DNA from: Chloroflexota bacterium
GTDB lineage: Bacteria > Chloroflexota > Dehalococcoidia > JACPPY01
Reading direction: 5' to 3'
Length of the DNA: 45,833 nucleotides
Assembly (NCBI GenBank): GCA_016190755.1
Contig: JACPPY010000028.1
Span: 1 to 45,833 of the forward strand
The notes under the pieces are model-generated. The model was not told the origin of the DNA and did no database searches. It saw only the letters and a list, made by a program, of their open reading frames with translations. Within the stretch, counting starts at the first letter, position 1. Every line of letters begins with the position of its first letter. Both the position numbers and the translations under genes were made by a program. Shown piece by piece: positions 9,176 through 18,263 of this stretch.

Positions 9176-9573
9176 GACAATTCCCTCCCATAGTATTGAC
9201 GGTTGCTCTTCACGGCAGTCGTGGCATCCGGAACCTCTGACGAACGCAGTGAGAACCGACAGCCGTGTGACTTACCCCTAATCAAGTATAAGATACCGAT
9301 AGGGCAAGCCGTAACAACCTATGCCAGTGGGTGAAATACATGTTCTCGTTAACCGATATTGACCCACTGTGTTATCCTTGGGGCTATGATAAGCTCGGTG
9401 GCTGCTGTGGAAAGACCATCAGCTTGTTGAGTTGTCGTTTCGACTGGCCCAAACCTCGGCAAGGATGGCGAAAGGCATGGACGTCGGCTCGATATTAAGC
9501 CTTGGCGGGTTCGATGATAAACCCTGTGATGCAAGCAAGTTAAACAGCCTTAAAAAGGAACAGGAGGCACATA
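9176..9573. other. Intergenic region between chaB-like gene and hyuB
   Basis: About 400 bp separating two divergent genes. It holds the ribosome-binding sites of both (GGGAGG for the ChaB-like gene, AGGAGG at about 9561-9566 for hyuB). I see no credible coding frame, RNA gene or strong promoter pair. Confidence 0.4.
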
Positions 9574-11376
9574 ATGATAACTGAATCGTTTGATCCTGTG
9601 TTATTGACGATCTTGGGTCAGCGAGTTGAAACTATCGCCAGGGAAGTCATGACAGTTATGATTAGATCAGCACGGTCCGTCATGATAAATACTGCCAGAG
9701 ACTTCTCCACTGGCATAGTAACTGGTGATGGCCGTCTACTTGCTGTAGCAGAGGGTCTCCCGATCCATGCCGTTAACATGCAAATGACCGTTAAGAATAT
9801 CTTAGAGTTGTTTAAGGGAGATATTCAGGCGGGAGATATGTTTTTTAATAATTGCCCATATACAGGGGGCACTCACACTGGCGACCTGGCAATAACGTGC
9901 CCTGTTTTCTACGACGATGAACTATTGTTCTGGGTGATGAACAGAGCCCATCAGGCGGATATGGGGTTCCATCTACCGACGACATATCTTTCTGGACCGG
10001 AAGGGGCTGATATCTACCAAGAAGGGATACAACTGCCGTGCGTACGCGTTCAGCAGAATTACAAGGAGATCAAGGACGTCATCAGGATATGCACGATGAA
10101 AATACGTTCGCCGGACGTGTGGTATGGCGACTACCTAGCTCAGGTAGGCTCAGTCAGAATCGGGGAGACACGGCTTATTGAACTGTGTCAGAAGTATGGT
10201 AAGGATGTTGTCAAACAATTTATTGCCGAATGGTTCGATTATAGTAGCCGCAAGACAGCAGAGGACATTCGCAGACTGCCTGCCGGCACCTGGGAGGCGG
10301 ACTGTAATATGGATCCGAAGGATTTCGCTCCCCAAGGGCTATTCGTAAAGGTGAAGGTCACAATTAATCCTGATGAGGCGATGATAGTGGTTGACCTCAC
10401 TGAATCCTGCGATCAAGTGCCAGCAGGTTTGAACATGACAGAAGCCTGTTCATATGCGGCCGGTGTTGTCCCACTTCTTATCTTCCTTGATCCCACTATA
10501 CCTCATAACGACGGTCTCTTGAGGCATATAAAGGTGAAACTTAGAGAGGGCAGCCTCGCGGGTATTCCTAAATATCCTGTGGGTACATCTGTGGCAACGG
10601 CAAGCGCTTTCCAGACCGCAGTAAACGCAGTGATGTCGGCTCTCGCAAAGGCTGACATAACAAGGGCAACTGCGCATGGTGGTCGTCCTGGTATCGGTAA
10701 CCCCGTTATGTCCGGGATCGACCACCGTAACAATAAGCCTTACCAAAATCAGATGTACCTCTGTCTTTCTGGTGGGCCGGCATCGATGGGACATGATGGA
10801 TGGGGTGTGCACTGCAGTCTTACCGGCTTGGGAGCTACTTACAAGGAAAGTGTTGAGATGCACGAGCTAAGATTTCCCCATCTTGTCAAGAAGCATGAGG
10901 TGATAACAGACTTCTTTGCCCCTGGAAAATGGAGATCAGGGGCGAGTTTAGGCGCAGTGTTGATACCCCAGTTGAAGCCTCTTACGCTCGCAACTTTCGG
11001 AGAAGGAAAAGTGGTGGGGGCCAAGGGTATCGCAGGCGGAAGAGATGGTGTTTTGGCCCATCAATATGCGGTTGATGCTGTTACAGGGCAGAGGTTACGA
11101 GAACTAGATTTTTGTGGCATACACCGCCTCGGTCCCGGGGAGGGATATGAGTACAATACTCTTGGCGCTGGCGGATATGGGAACCCTCTGGAACGAGACC
11201 CGGAAAAGGTTAGATGGGATGTTAGGGAGGGGTTGGTTTCTGTTCGTTCAGCGAATGAAGACTACGGGGTGGTTCTCAACACTGAACCAGAGCTTTACGA
11301 GGTAGACTACGCGGCGACCAAGAAACTGCGCGAAGAACTGAAGCGGAAGACGAGGCGAACATGGCATATAGAGTAG
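9574..11376 (+). CDS. hyuB: Hydantoinase B / oxoprolinase B subunit
   Basis: This 600-residue protein belongs to the HyuB family, found in ATP-dependent N-methylhydantoinases, 5-oxoprolinases and acetone or acetophenone carboxylases. Conserved blocks include 'FDPVLLTILGQRVETIAREV' (6-25), ARDFSTGI (41-48), NNCPYTGGTHTGD (92-104, the usual N-D-P-Y-x-GGTHxxD) and NRAHQADMGF (123-132). The usual Asp of NDPY is Cys94 here. Length is typical for a stand-alone B subunit. The ATG at 9574 follows a full AGGAGG. Its end overlaps the start of hyuA by 16 nt, so the subunits are translationally coupled. B-before-A order is less common than A-before-B. The substrate is unknown. Confidence 0.93.
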   Translation: MITESFDPVLLTILGQRVETIAREVMTVMIRSARSVMINTARDFSTGIVTGDGRLLAVAEGLPIHAVNMQMTVKNILELFKGDIQAGDMFFNNCPYTGGTHTGDLAITCPVFYDDELLFWVMNRAHQADMGFHLPTTYLSGPEGADIYQEGIQLPCVRVQQNYKEIKDVIRICTMKIRSPDVWYGDYLAQVGSVRIGETRLIELCQKYGKDVVKQFIAEWFDYSSRKTAEDIRRLPAGTWEADCNMDPKDFAPQGLFVKVKVTINPDEAMIVVDLTESCDQVPAGLNMTEACSYAAGVVPLLIFLDPTIPHNDGLLRHIKVKLREGSLAGIPKYPVGTSVATASAFQTAVNAVMSALAKADITRATAHGGRPGIGNPVMSGIDHRNNKPYQNQMYLCLSGGPASMGHDGWGVHCSLTGLGATYKESVEMHELRFPHLVKKHEVITDFFAPGKWRSGASLGAVLIPQLKPLTLATFGEGKVVGAKGIAGGRDGVLAHQYAVDAVTGQRLRELDFCGIHRLGPGEGYEYNTLGAGGYGNPLERDPEKVRWDVREGLVSVRSANEDYGVVLNTEPELYEVDYAATKKLREELKRKTRRTWHIE

Positions 11377-13430
11377 GTGTAGATGCAGGAGGGACCTTTA
11401 CCGACCTCATAATTCACGATGGGGAGGGCAACATCGTCATTGCCAAATCGCCCTCAACACCTGAAAGGCCCACAATAGCGATACTTGATACTTTAAGGCT
11501 CGCTGCTGAGCAATACAAGGTAAGCTTGAAGGAATTGCTCAGCAGCTGTGAGTTATTTGTTCACGCCACGACTGTGGCTACCAATGCTGTGATTGAGGGT
11601 AAGCGAGCTAAGGTGGGGCTTATCTGCACTGAGGGCTTTAAGCACGTTTTATACATGAGAGACGGAGGGCGGACAGACATCTATAACCTTCATGTGGACT
11701 ATCCCGAGCCTCTTGTACCTCTGTATTTAACTCTACCGGTGAGAGAAAGGATTAACGCGGAGGGAAAGATAGAGGTTCCCCTGGATGAGAAAAGCCTGAT
11801 ACAGACTATACGTCAATTAAAGAAATGGAATGTAGGAGCAATCGCAGTTTGCCTACTCTGGTCTATCGTAAACCCCATTCACGAGAAGAGAATTGGAGAA
11901 ATCATTCGGCAGGAGTGGCCCGACGTAGATTATTCACTAAGTCACGAGGTTGCCCCTGTTATCCGTGAGTACCAGCGAACGTGCGCCACAGTACTGGATG
12001 CCTCCCTCAAACCAATAGTGAAGGACTATATCCAGGGATTAGAACGATCTCTGAAAACCAATGGGCTAAGACAAGACTTTGTCATGGCTATTTCAAGTGG
12101 AGGGATGATGCCGGCATCAGAGGTTATAAAAAAGCCGGTGCATACCATTGCATCTGGCCCTGCCATGGGACCTGTAGTCGGAAAGATTTGTGGTGAGGAA
12201 GCGGGCACCGGCAATGTCATCGTCGCCGACATGGGCGGGACGAGTTGTGATGTGAGCATGATCATTGATGGGGCAATTACCCTCACAAGGACTAAAACTA
12301 TAGGTGCCGATGCTGCAGGGATCACAATGACAGAGGTCAGCTCTATAGGAGCAGGTGGAGGCAGTATTGGTTGGGTGGACGCTGCTAGCCTGCTGCATGT
12401 TGGTCCCGCCAGCGCTGGGGCAGAACCTGGGCCGGCCTGCTATGGGAAGGGAGGCCGAGATGCTACTGTAACTGATGCTGACCTTCTTCTTGGCTACCTC
12501 AACAAGGACAATTTCCTCGGCGGTAGATTAAGTTTGTGTCCTGAGCTATCTCATGAGGCGATTGAAGAAAAGGTAGCCAAACCACTCGGTCTGGAAGTAG
12601 ATAGGGCAGCGTGTGCAGTTTTTGACGTAGTCAACGAAAATATGGCCAATTGCGTTGAAGAAATCAGCGTTAGGCGAGGCCTGGATCCGCGGGAATTCCT
12701 GCTTGTTTTTTTTGGCGGTGCTGGACCAGTTCATGCGGCAGCGATAGCCAGTAGTCTTAACATGACGAAAGTCTACATACCAAGGCTGGCAGCAGGGGCC
12801 TGCGCATTGGGGATGTTGCTCACCGACATCAAGTTTCAAAATATAGCAACTCACTTTACTAACAGTAACGAGTTCGACTTTGAGGGCGTGAACCGGGTTT
12901 TGGCTGAGCTTGAAAGCAAAGGGCGAGCCTCGCTGGAGAAGGAAAGGGTAGCTCCAGAGGACATGAAGTTTGAGCACTTTGTCGACGCTAGATACCCCTT
13001 GCAGGTCTGGGGGCTTGAGATACCGCTAAGCAGGCGTAAAGTAACCCCAGACATGATGTCGGATATAGTTGAAAGTTTTCACAGGGCTCACGAGCAAAAG
13101 TATGGAGTTAGAGAGGAGGGCCAACACGTGGAGTTTAACGATTGGAGCGTAGTAGCTACGGGCATTGTTCCTCGAATCATGCTTCGTGAGCAGAAACATG
13201 CTGGTGAGGATGCATCGTCCGCCATAAAAGGCAAGCGTAAAGCTTATTTTAAGGAAGAGAGAGGCTTTGTAGAAACTCCTATTTACGATGGTAGCAAGTT
13301 GGCTTATGGCAACCGGATCAGCGGTCCAGCAATAATAGAAGAAGTAACCACTACTGTGGTTGCTCCCCCTGGTTCCAAGGTTAGCGTTAATAGATGGGGA
13401 GACTACCTTATGGACCTAACGCCACGTTAG
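11361..13430 (+). CDS. hyuA: Hydantoinase A / oxoprolinase A subunit (ATP-dependent)
   Basis: This 689-residue protein is built as Hydant_A_N, Hydantoinase_A and a C-terminal domain. The N-terminal ATP-site motif GVDAGGTFTDLII is at 6-18 and HATTVATNAVIEGK at 68-81. The central domain has DMGGTSCDVS (290-299), GAGGGSIGWVD (330-340) and 'GPASAGAEPGPACYGKGG' (348-365), all typical of the actin-like ATPase fold. The enzyme couples ATP hydrolysis to opening or carboxylation of a cyclic amide, imide or ketone with HyuB. No gamma subunit of acetone carboxylase follows, so a hydantoinase or oxoprolinase role is favoured. The start ATG lies inside hyuB. Confidence 0.93.
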   Translation: MAYRVGVDAGGTFTDLIIHDGEGNIVIAKSPSTPERPTIAILDTLRLAAEQYKVSLKELLSSCELFVHATTVATNAVIEGKRAKVGLICTEGFKHVLYMRDGGRTDIYNLHVDYPEPLVPLYLTLPVRERINAEGKIEVPLDEKSLIQTIRQLKKWNVGAIAVCLLWSIVNPIHEKRIGEIIRQEWPDVDYSLSHEVAPVIREYQRTCATVLDASLKPIVKDYIQGLERSLKTNGLRQDFVMAISSGGMMPASEVIKKPVHTIASGPAMGPVVGKICGEEAGTGNVIVADMGGTSCDVSMIIDGAITLTRTKTIGADAAGITMTEVSSIGAGGGSIGWVDAASLLHVGPASAGAEPGPACYGKGGRDATVTDADLLLGYLNKDNFLGGRLSLCPELSHEAIEEKVAKPLGLEVDRAACAVFDVVNENMANCVEEISVRRGLDPREFLLVFFGGAGPVHAAAIASSLNMTKVYIPRLAAGACALGMLLTDIKFQNIATHFTNSNEFDFEGVNRVLAELESKGRASLEKERVAPEDMKFEHFVDARYPLQVWGLEIPLSRRKVTPDMMSDIVESFHRAHEQKYGVREEGQHVEFNDWSVVATGIVPRIMLREQKHAGEDASSAIKGKRKAYFKEERGFVETPIYDGSKLAYGNRISGPAIIEEVTTTVVAPPGSKVSVNRWGDYLMDLTPR

Positions 13431-13529
13431 GTTTAAATGAGCCCCATTCGCCCATAGACTGCCAGGTGGCCTCCAGACATCTTTGTGTTTATGAGGTGCG
13501 ATTCGTTTTTGGCCTCTGTGGGCAGCGGA

Positions 13530-13925
13530 CTATACTAGAGCCTCTTCGCCATATCCGTGCACTACTACAAAATAACCTTTTCCTCTCGTCGGGGAGATTG
13601 TGTGTATGAGGCCAGCTGGGATATACACTCCCGCCGGACCGGTGACTTCACGCGTTTCGCCCTCCATGAGAACCCCGCAAGTGAGCCCGGCACTTATGGC
13701 ATAAACCTGATTATACGTGTGTTTGTGAGGCTGCATATAGGGCTTGAAACCAGCAGGGACTTGGTTCACATGCCTTATGGCAACCATCGTATTCGCCTCC
13801 GGAACCCAGGACTTTTTCATGTAGACCCAATTAGGTCCAATCTCCTTCTCTACCTGTTCCCCATCATAGTTGATGACGCCTCGTGTGATCTGTGCGGACA
13901 CTATATACCGATCAATATTTCCCAT
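13530..13925 (-). CDS. Cupin-domain protein
   Basis: This 131-residue single-domain cupin has the first metal motif at PHKHTYNQVYAI (66-77), with His67 and His69. The usual Glu is replaced by Gln73. The second motif is GPAGVYIPAGLIH (97-109 region), giving the third His. A missing Glu ligand is common in binding-type cupins. The ATG at 13925 has an excellent AAAGGAGG at 5-6 nt. It is convergent with hyuA (99 bp between stops) and divergent from the ABC lipoprotein gene. Small cupins of this kind often sit in catabolic clusters as isomerases, decarboxylases or ligand sensors. Nothing here decides between them. Confidence 0.85.
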   Translation of the reverse strand: MGNIDRYIVSAQITRGVINYDGEQVEKEIGPNWVYMKKSWVPEANTMVAIRHVNQVPAGFKPYMQPHKHTYNQVYAISAGLTCGVLMEGETREVTGPAGVYIPAGLIHTISPTRGKGYFVVVHGYGEEALV

Positions 13926-14076
13926 CTTAACCTCCTTTGCTGCTGATAGACCTTACGCCGCTAACGAAAACGTCATATCCCACCTGGCCTACTATGTAAT
14001 CTGGCTATAGCCTCGTGGGTGAATCATTTCCAGGTTGTTCCTTGTGCCTTTGCCCACCTTGCAACTTTTTGTTCAC

Positions 14077-14085
14077 ATTATACCA
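14077..14085 (-). promoter_or_regulatory. Candidate extended -10 promoter for the cupin gene
   Basis: On the minus strand the sequence reads TGG-TATAAT (14085 to 14077), a perfect -10 with the TGn extension. No -35 match is seen at 16-18 nt, which is usual for extended -10 promoters. It would give a leader of about 145 nt before the cupin start. Confidence 0.4.
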
Positions 14086-14120
14086 CTGTCGTGGCCAAGT
14101 TCTACTTGGCCAGTTCATCC

Positions 14121-14149
14121 TTGACAGTATATAGACCGGCCGATATAAT
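14121..14149 (+). promoter_or_regulatory. Full-consensus sigma-70 promoter
   Basis: TTGACA (14121-14126) and TATAAT (14144-14149) are separated by exactly 17 nt: both hexamers match the consensus at every position. Transcription would start near 14157, run through the dehydrogenase remnant, and reach the lipoprotein gene at 14367. Confidence 0.8.
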
Positions 14150-14164
14150 ATGCGCTACGTTTAG

Positions 14165-14309
14165 GAAAACGCCAGTGGCTATTGGTCCAGCTAGTGCCAT
14201 AGGGAAACAAATGGCCACATGCTTTGCCAGTGAAGGTGCGGACGTTGTTGTAAACGATGTAGTTGCAAATGACGCCTTGGCAAAGGCAATCAGAGCCAAC
14301 TGTTATTAG
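14165..14309 (+). pseudogene. Short-chain dehydrogenase remnant (N-terminal Rossmann piece)
   Basis: The frame ending at 14309 reads KTPVAIGPASAIGKQMATCF followed by ASEGADVVVNDV. This is the cofactor-binding start of a short-chain dehydrogenase: the first strand, a TGxxxGIG-type turn (here GPASAIG), the first helix, and the second strand ending in an acidic residue (VVNDV, suggesting NAD+). A complete enzyme has about 250 residues. Here the frame stops after about 48 residues of similarity and nothing recognisable follows before the ABC lipoprotein gene. The sequence before residue KTP in the longer frame does not look like this family. I call it a truncated gene. Confidence 0.6.
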
Positions 14310-14366
14310 TGGCCGAAGTCTTGGTCACATTGCTCATTCGGAGGCAGATGTCGCAGGAGGAAGGCA

Positions 14367-15515
14367 ATGAAAAATAGAAACTCGTTATTATTGGCCGGTG
14401 TCACTTCACTCGTCACATTTACACTGTTAGCATCCCTTGTAGTTGGTTGTGCTAAACCAACCCTTACGAGTCCCGCCCCCACGCGTTCTGCGTCGTCTTC
14501 GGCGACGGCAAAGACAACTTCGCCGGTGGACTCAAAGCCTAACAAGCAGGCGCAGCTTGAGGCTGCTGCCCAAAAAGAGGGCAGTGTTGCCTACTGGGCA
14601 TCCATCGCCATCGATGCAGATAAGTATCTTCTCAAGTTCAAGCAGCGCTATCCCTGGCTAAAGGTGGATGTGTGGCAAGCTGATAACCAACTCATTATCG
14701 AGAAAGTCCGTGGTGAGGCGGCGGCAGGCCAATATAATGCGGATTTGATGGGGATGTCTTCAGATTATTGGAGCACGTTTGACACGTCCTTGTTGGCCGA
14801 CTATGAATGGGCTAACGCATCTTATTACCCTCCAGATACATTTGTCAGGAAATCGGTCATGCTGGCATATGTGATCCCCATGGGTGCTGCCTACAACTCA
14901 AAGTTGGTTACTGGGGACAAAGTACCAAAAGCATGGGAAGATATGAAGGACCCGAAATGGAAAGGGAAAACGGCGGCTAGTTTGTCATCTAGGGATGCGC
15001 CTCTGATGCTGGCAGCCTTGTGGGGATCCGAAGGAAAACTGAACTGGGATAAGTCCTTCAGCTTCTGGCGAGATGTCTTTAAGGAAACCAAGCCAAGAAG
15101 CGTTAATCTGTATACAGGACCAGTAAAACTCCTTGGTGCTGGCGAATTTGAGCTTTTCGTGTACTCTCCAGCCAATGTCCCCATCAAGGAGAAGTTGGAC
15201 GGCGGGCTGCCTACAGATGCGGTGCCATTCAGTCCTGTGCCCAGCAAAACCACAGGCTTTGGAATCTTGAAGAATGCCCCCCATCCCAACGCGGCAAGGC
15301 TCTTGGCCGACTGGCTTACTTCAGCAGAAGGCGCTACCGAATTCAGTGAGGTGATGTTCTATCCATCACTCCACAAGTCAGCTTCCGCCCGGGTAGACCG
15401 AGCATTCAAGGAGAAGGCCATGAACCTGTATCTGGTCAATCCTTCCGTGTTTACCGCGGAAAACTTCGAAAAATCCACCGCGTTCTGGAACGAACTGATG
15501 CAAGCGAACAAGTGA
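14367..15515 (+). CDS. ABC transporter substrate-binding lipoprotein (family 1, Fe3+/polyamine-like fold)
   Basis: This 382-residue exported protein has a basic N-terminus, a hydrophobic segment and lipobox LVVGC (24-28, lipidated Cys28). A Thr/Ser/Pro/Ala-rich tether follows to about residue 55. The mature part ('EAAAQKEGSVAYWASIAIDADKY' and later 'GAGEFELFVYSPANVPIKEK', 'HPNAARLLADWLTSAEGATEF') is typical of the AfuA/FbpA-like cluster annotated as iron(III) binding proteins. The paired tyrosines of true ferric-binding proteins are not evident and the neighbours are catabolic, so an organic anion is more likely (inference). AGGAGG lies 7 nt before the ATG. It pairs with the permease 146 bp downstream. 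Confidence 0.88.
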   Translation: MKNRNSLLLAGVTSLVTFTLLASLVVGCAKPTLTSPAPTRSASSSATAKTTSPVDSKPNKQAQLEAAAQKEGSVAYWASIAIDADKYLLKFKQRYPWLKVDVWQADNQLIIEKVRGEAAAGQYNADLMGMSSDYWSTFDTSLLADYEWANASYYPPDTFVRKSVMLAYVIPMGAAYNSKLVTGDKVPKAWEDMKDPKWKGKTAASLSSRDAPLMLAALWGSEGKLNWDKSFSFWRDVFKETKPRSVNLYTGPVKLLGAGEFELFVYSPANVPIKEKLDGGLPTDAVPFSPVPSKTTGFGILKNAPHPNAARLLADWLTSAEGATEFSEVMFYPSLHKSASARVDRAFKEKAMNLYLVNPSVFTAENFEKSTAFWNELMQANK

Positions 15516-15528
15516 GGGGTTAGCCCCT
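15515..15528 (+). other. Small hairpin after the lipoprotein gene
   Basis: AGGGG-ttag-CCCCT is a perfect 5-bp stem overlapping the last base of the stop codon. There is only a short T-run further on. It could act as a weak attenuator or 3'-end protector that keeps lipoprotein mRNA more abundant than permease mRNA. Confidence 0.3.
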
Positions 15529-15661
15529 GCCTCTTTGGTAGAACTCGTAAATCCGGTGGTAACGTGGGCGGCAGCAGCGAGGGGAGCGCGCAATGTCGGG
15601 AAGTCGAACGAATGAATAGGCTGTTTCAGGGGAGTGAGGACTTGGCGCCACGGTTATACAT

Positions 15662-17362
15662 ATGCCGGCGATGAAGCAGGGCAAGCACGGGACTTATATT
15701 CTGCTCGCATTGGGCTCACCTCTTGTTATTCTTGTTGTCGTGCCGTTGTTCCTTCTGCTACTGAATAGCTTCCGAAGCGTCAGCACCGGCCAAGTCGGGT
15801 TTGCCCTCGATAGATTCACCTTACACAATTACGTTGCTGCGTACAGTAACGCTGGAACGTGGACTATGCTGACGAACAGTCTTGTGTTCGCAGTCGGTTC
15901 CACGGCGGGTGCATTCTTTCTGGGCGGCGCGATGGCGTTCCTTGTGGAGCGAACAGACATCCCCTTCCGACGTTTTACCTACGGAATGATGTTCGTGCCG
16001 CTTATCATCCCCGGAATGCTCCTGGCAGTTGCCTGGGTCCTGTTGCTGAGTCCACACATTGGACTCATAAACAAGGTCTGGATGACAATGGGAGCGAATG
16101 CCCCCTTGTTGACTGCCTACAGTATGCCAGCGATGTGGTTTGTTCAGAGCACTATCGGAGCCCCTCTGACCTTTGTCTTGATTGGGTCAGCTCTGCGCCG
16201 GATGGATTCAGCTCTAGAAGAAGCGGCGATCACCTGTGGGGCCTCGAAGGTAAAGGTTGCTACACAAATCACGGCAAGGCTGATAATGCCAGCAATCGCT
16301 GGCGTGGCCTTGCTTCAGTTCATACTGGCCCTGGAAGCCTTGGAAGTTCCGTTGGTCCTGGGCCTGGATAGCGGGCTCTGGGTGTTCAGCACTAATATCA
16401 TGATTGCATTCCAGGATTTGCCGCCTAACTACGGTCTGGGCTTTTCTTATTCGGTCATCCTTATACTTCTTACCATGTGTGGGCTGTTTATCTATCAAAA
16501 GGTGATGAAAAGTGCCGACAAATACGTTGTCGTTACCGGCAAGGGCTACCGGCCGCGGATTATGAGTCTGGGCAAACTGAAAGCATTGGGAGTAACCTAT
16601 CAGGTATTATTTGCATTGGTCACGATCGTCCTTCCACTTTCTGTTTTGGTATGGGCTTCATTGCTGCGCAACTATCAGGTCCCCTCGTCCGAGACCATAT
16701 CGCAGGTTAATCTAAACAACTATGTCCTGGTATTTGCCCGCTCGGACATCGTTAGGATGCTTGTTAATACAGTCATATTAGCGAGTGTAGTTGCTGGTGG
16801 CGTCGTCGTCCTGTCTCTACTGCTTTCCTGGGTTATCTATCGCGCAAGAATCAGAGGCAGAGCAATACTGGATACACTTTCCTTCCTCCCGTATACTATC
16901 CCGGCAATCGCGATGGGCATTGCATACATGGTGGTGTTTCTTTCGTTCAAGAACCCCATTTATGGCACCATTTGGATATTGGTGATCGCCTATGTCGTGC
17001 GTTTCCTACCTTATGGCACGAGGTTCACTCATTCTGGAATGACGCAAGTTCACAAGGAGCTCGAGGAGGCGGCGAAAGTCAGTGGAGCATCGTTCTGGAC
17101 GATGTTCTTGAGAGTAGTCGTGCCACTCATGAAACCAACCATAATCGGATGTGGGCTCTACCTCTTCATTCTTTCGGTCAAGATCTTCAGCATAGCTGTC
17201 TTCCTATCATCTCCCAAGAGCATGGTCTTCTCCATGCAAATATACCAATTATGGCAGGAAGGCCGATTTGGGGTCTTGGGCGCGCTCGCCGTGATCATGA
17301 TCGGCAGTCTGGGCATTTTAGCGGCCCTCGGAGGGCCGAGAATGGGCAAGATGCTGGGTTAG
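15662..17362 (+). CDS. ABC transporter permease, fused double-domain (AfuB/FbpB/ThiP type)
   Basis: This 566-residue protein has two BPD_transp_1 domains in tandem, about 12 membrane segments. Each half carries an EAA loop that docks the ATPase: EEAAITCGASKVKVATQI (186-203) and EEAAKVSGASFWTMF (about 467-481). Fused permeases of this size are typical of Fe3+, thiamine and phosphonate-type importers and receive substrate from the upstream lipoprotein. No ATP-binding subunit follows: the next gene is an isochorismatase-like hydrolase. The ATG at 15662 lacks a clear Shine-Dalgarno sequence. The ATG at 15671 is an alternative. Confidence 0.92.
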   Translation: MPAMKQGKHGTYILLALGSPLVILVVVPLFLLLLNSFRSVSTGQVGFALDRFTLHNYVAAYSNAGTWTMLTNSLVFAVGSTAGAFFLGGAMAFLVERTDIPFRRFTYGMMFVPLIIPGMLLAVAWVLLLSPHIGLINKVWMTMGANAPLLTAYSMPAMWFVQSTIGAPLTFVLIGSALRRMDSALEEAAITCGASKVKVATQITARLIMPAIAGVALLQFILALEALEVPLVLGLDSGLWVFSTNIMIAFQDLPPNYGLGFSYSVILILLTMCGLFIYQKVMKSADKYVVVTGKGYRPRIMSLGKLKALGVTYQVLFALVTIVLPLSVLVWASLLRNYQVPSSETISQVNLNNYVLVFARSDIVRMLVNTVILASVVAGGVVVLSLLLSWVIYRARIRGRAILDTLSFLPYTIPAIAMGIAYMVVFLSFKNPIYGTIWILVIAYVVRFLPYGTRFTHSGMTQVHKELEEAAKVSGASFWTMFLRVVVPLMKPTIIGCGLYLFILSVKIFSIAVFLSSPKSMVFSMQIYQLWQEGRFGVLGALAVIMIGSLGILAALGGPRMGKMLG

Positions 17363-17495
17363 GGCCTGTTCGTAGGTAATCACCTGAAGTGTGGCTGCAG
17401 AGCTTTGACGTGACCGTGAAACCTACCTATAATGCCCATTGAGATCCAGCCCGCTTTCAGTATTGACAGAAAGCAACCTGAAGGAGAACAGGCTA

Positions 17496-18194
17496 ATGTT
17501 GGTTGTCAAGGGCAAGCAAGTTCTTACCACTCTGGCAGACCTGGTAAACCCACGGCATGCAGCCCTTGTCCTGGTTGACGTTCAGAACGACTTTGTCATG
17601 CCCGGGGGCTTTGTTCATAGGCATGGCTTTGATGTCTCTCCTCTGGTACAGGTAGTCCCGCGGATAAAAGCCGTGCTTGATGCCGCACGACGTGCCGGGG
17701 GTTTTGTGGTGCACATCCAAACGACGTTTTACCCTGACTTGGTGGCAGAGTCGCCAGCAGCCCTGCACGCCCGCCTGGTGCGTATGGGTCTCAAGGGCAT
17801 TGATGTCGAATCCCCGGAGAAGGTCCTTGCGGACTGCTATTGCATGAAAGACACCTGGGGATGGAAATTCGTTGATGAGTTGACCCCTTTACCGGATGAG
17901 GTGGTCGTCCAGAAGCATCATGGCAGCGCCTTTATCGGGACAGACCTCGACTTGATCCTGCGGAGTAATGAGCGGAAGTCCCTGGTTATCGTCGGTGTTG
18001 TGACGCAGGGATGTGTCATGACCACCACTGACGATGCAGCCTTTTTTGAGTACTGCCCTGTGCTCCTGTCGGATTGCGTGGCGAGCCAGAGACCACAGCT
18101 CCACGAAGCCGCCCTTCTCATAATGTCTTATACCAAATATGTCACAGAGTCCAGTGAAGTGCTCCGGTTGTGGGCTAAATCGCGCGAGCGATGA
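17496..18194 (+). CDS. Isochorismatase-family cysteine hydrolase
   Basis: With the ATG at 17496 (GAAGGAG upstream at about 10 nt) the protein has 232 residues. The longer frame from a TTG at 17439 has no ribosome-binding site. The catalytic triad of the family is visible: Asp28 in VLVDVQNDF, Lys140 in VVQKHHGSAF, and Cys173 in VVTQGCVMTTTDDA. Relatives are amidases (N-carbamoylsarcosine amidase, nicotinamidase, biuret or ureidoacrylate hydrolases), so hydrolysis of an N-carbamoyl product made by the nearby HyuAB is an attractive but unproven idea. True isochorismatases act on vinyl ethers and are less likely without siderophore genes. It lies 133 bp after the permease. Confidence 0.9.
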   Translation: MLVVKGKQVLTTLADLVNPRHAALVLVDVQNDFVMPGGFVHRHGFDVSPLVQVVPRIKAVLDAARRAGGFVVHIQTTFYPDLVAESPAALHARLVRMGLKGIDVESPEKVLADCYCMKDTWGWKFVDELTPLPDEVVVQKHHGSAFIGTDLDLILRSNERKSLVIVGVVTQGCVMTTTDDAAFFEYCPVLLSDCVASQRPQLHEAALLIMSYTKYVTESSEVLRLWAKSRER

Positions 18195-18263
18195 GAGTAA
18201 TTCTCTTTCTGCCCAGCAGGCGCCAGTGGCGGCGTAGCAATCACTGGTCTACCTGAGCAGGAT

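Noticed and set aside
8849-9193. Plus-strand frame of 114 residues opposite the ChaB-like gene
   Set aside because: The minus-strand frame has the family match and a strong ribosome-binding site.
14367-17362. Iron(III) transport system as the functional name
   Set aside because: The fold cluster is right, but neither binding protein shows the ferric tyrosine pair and all neighbours are catabolic.
17496-18194. True isochorismatase for siderophore synthesis
   Set aside because: The catalytic triad is shared by many amidases and no chorismate or siderophore gene is nearby.
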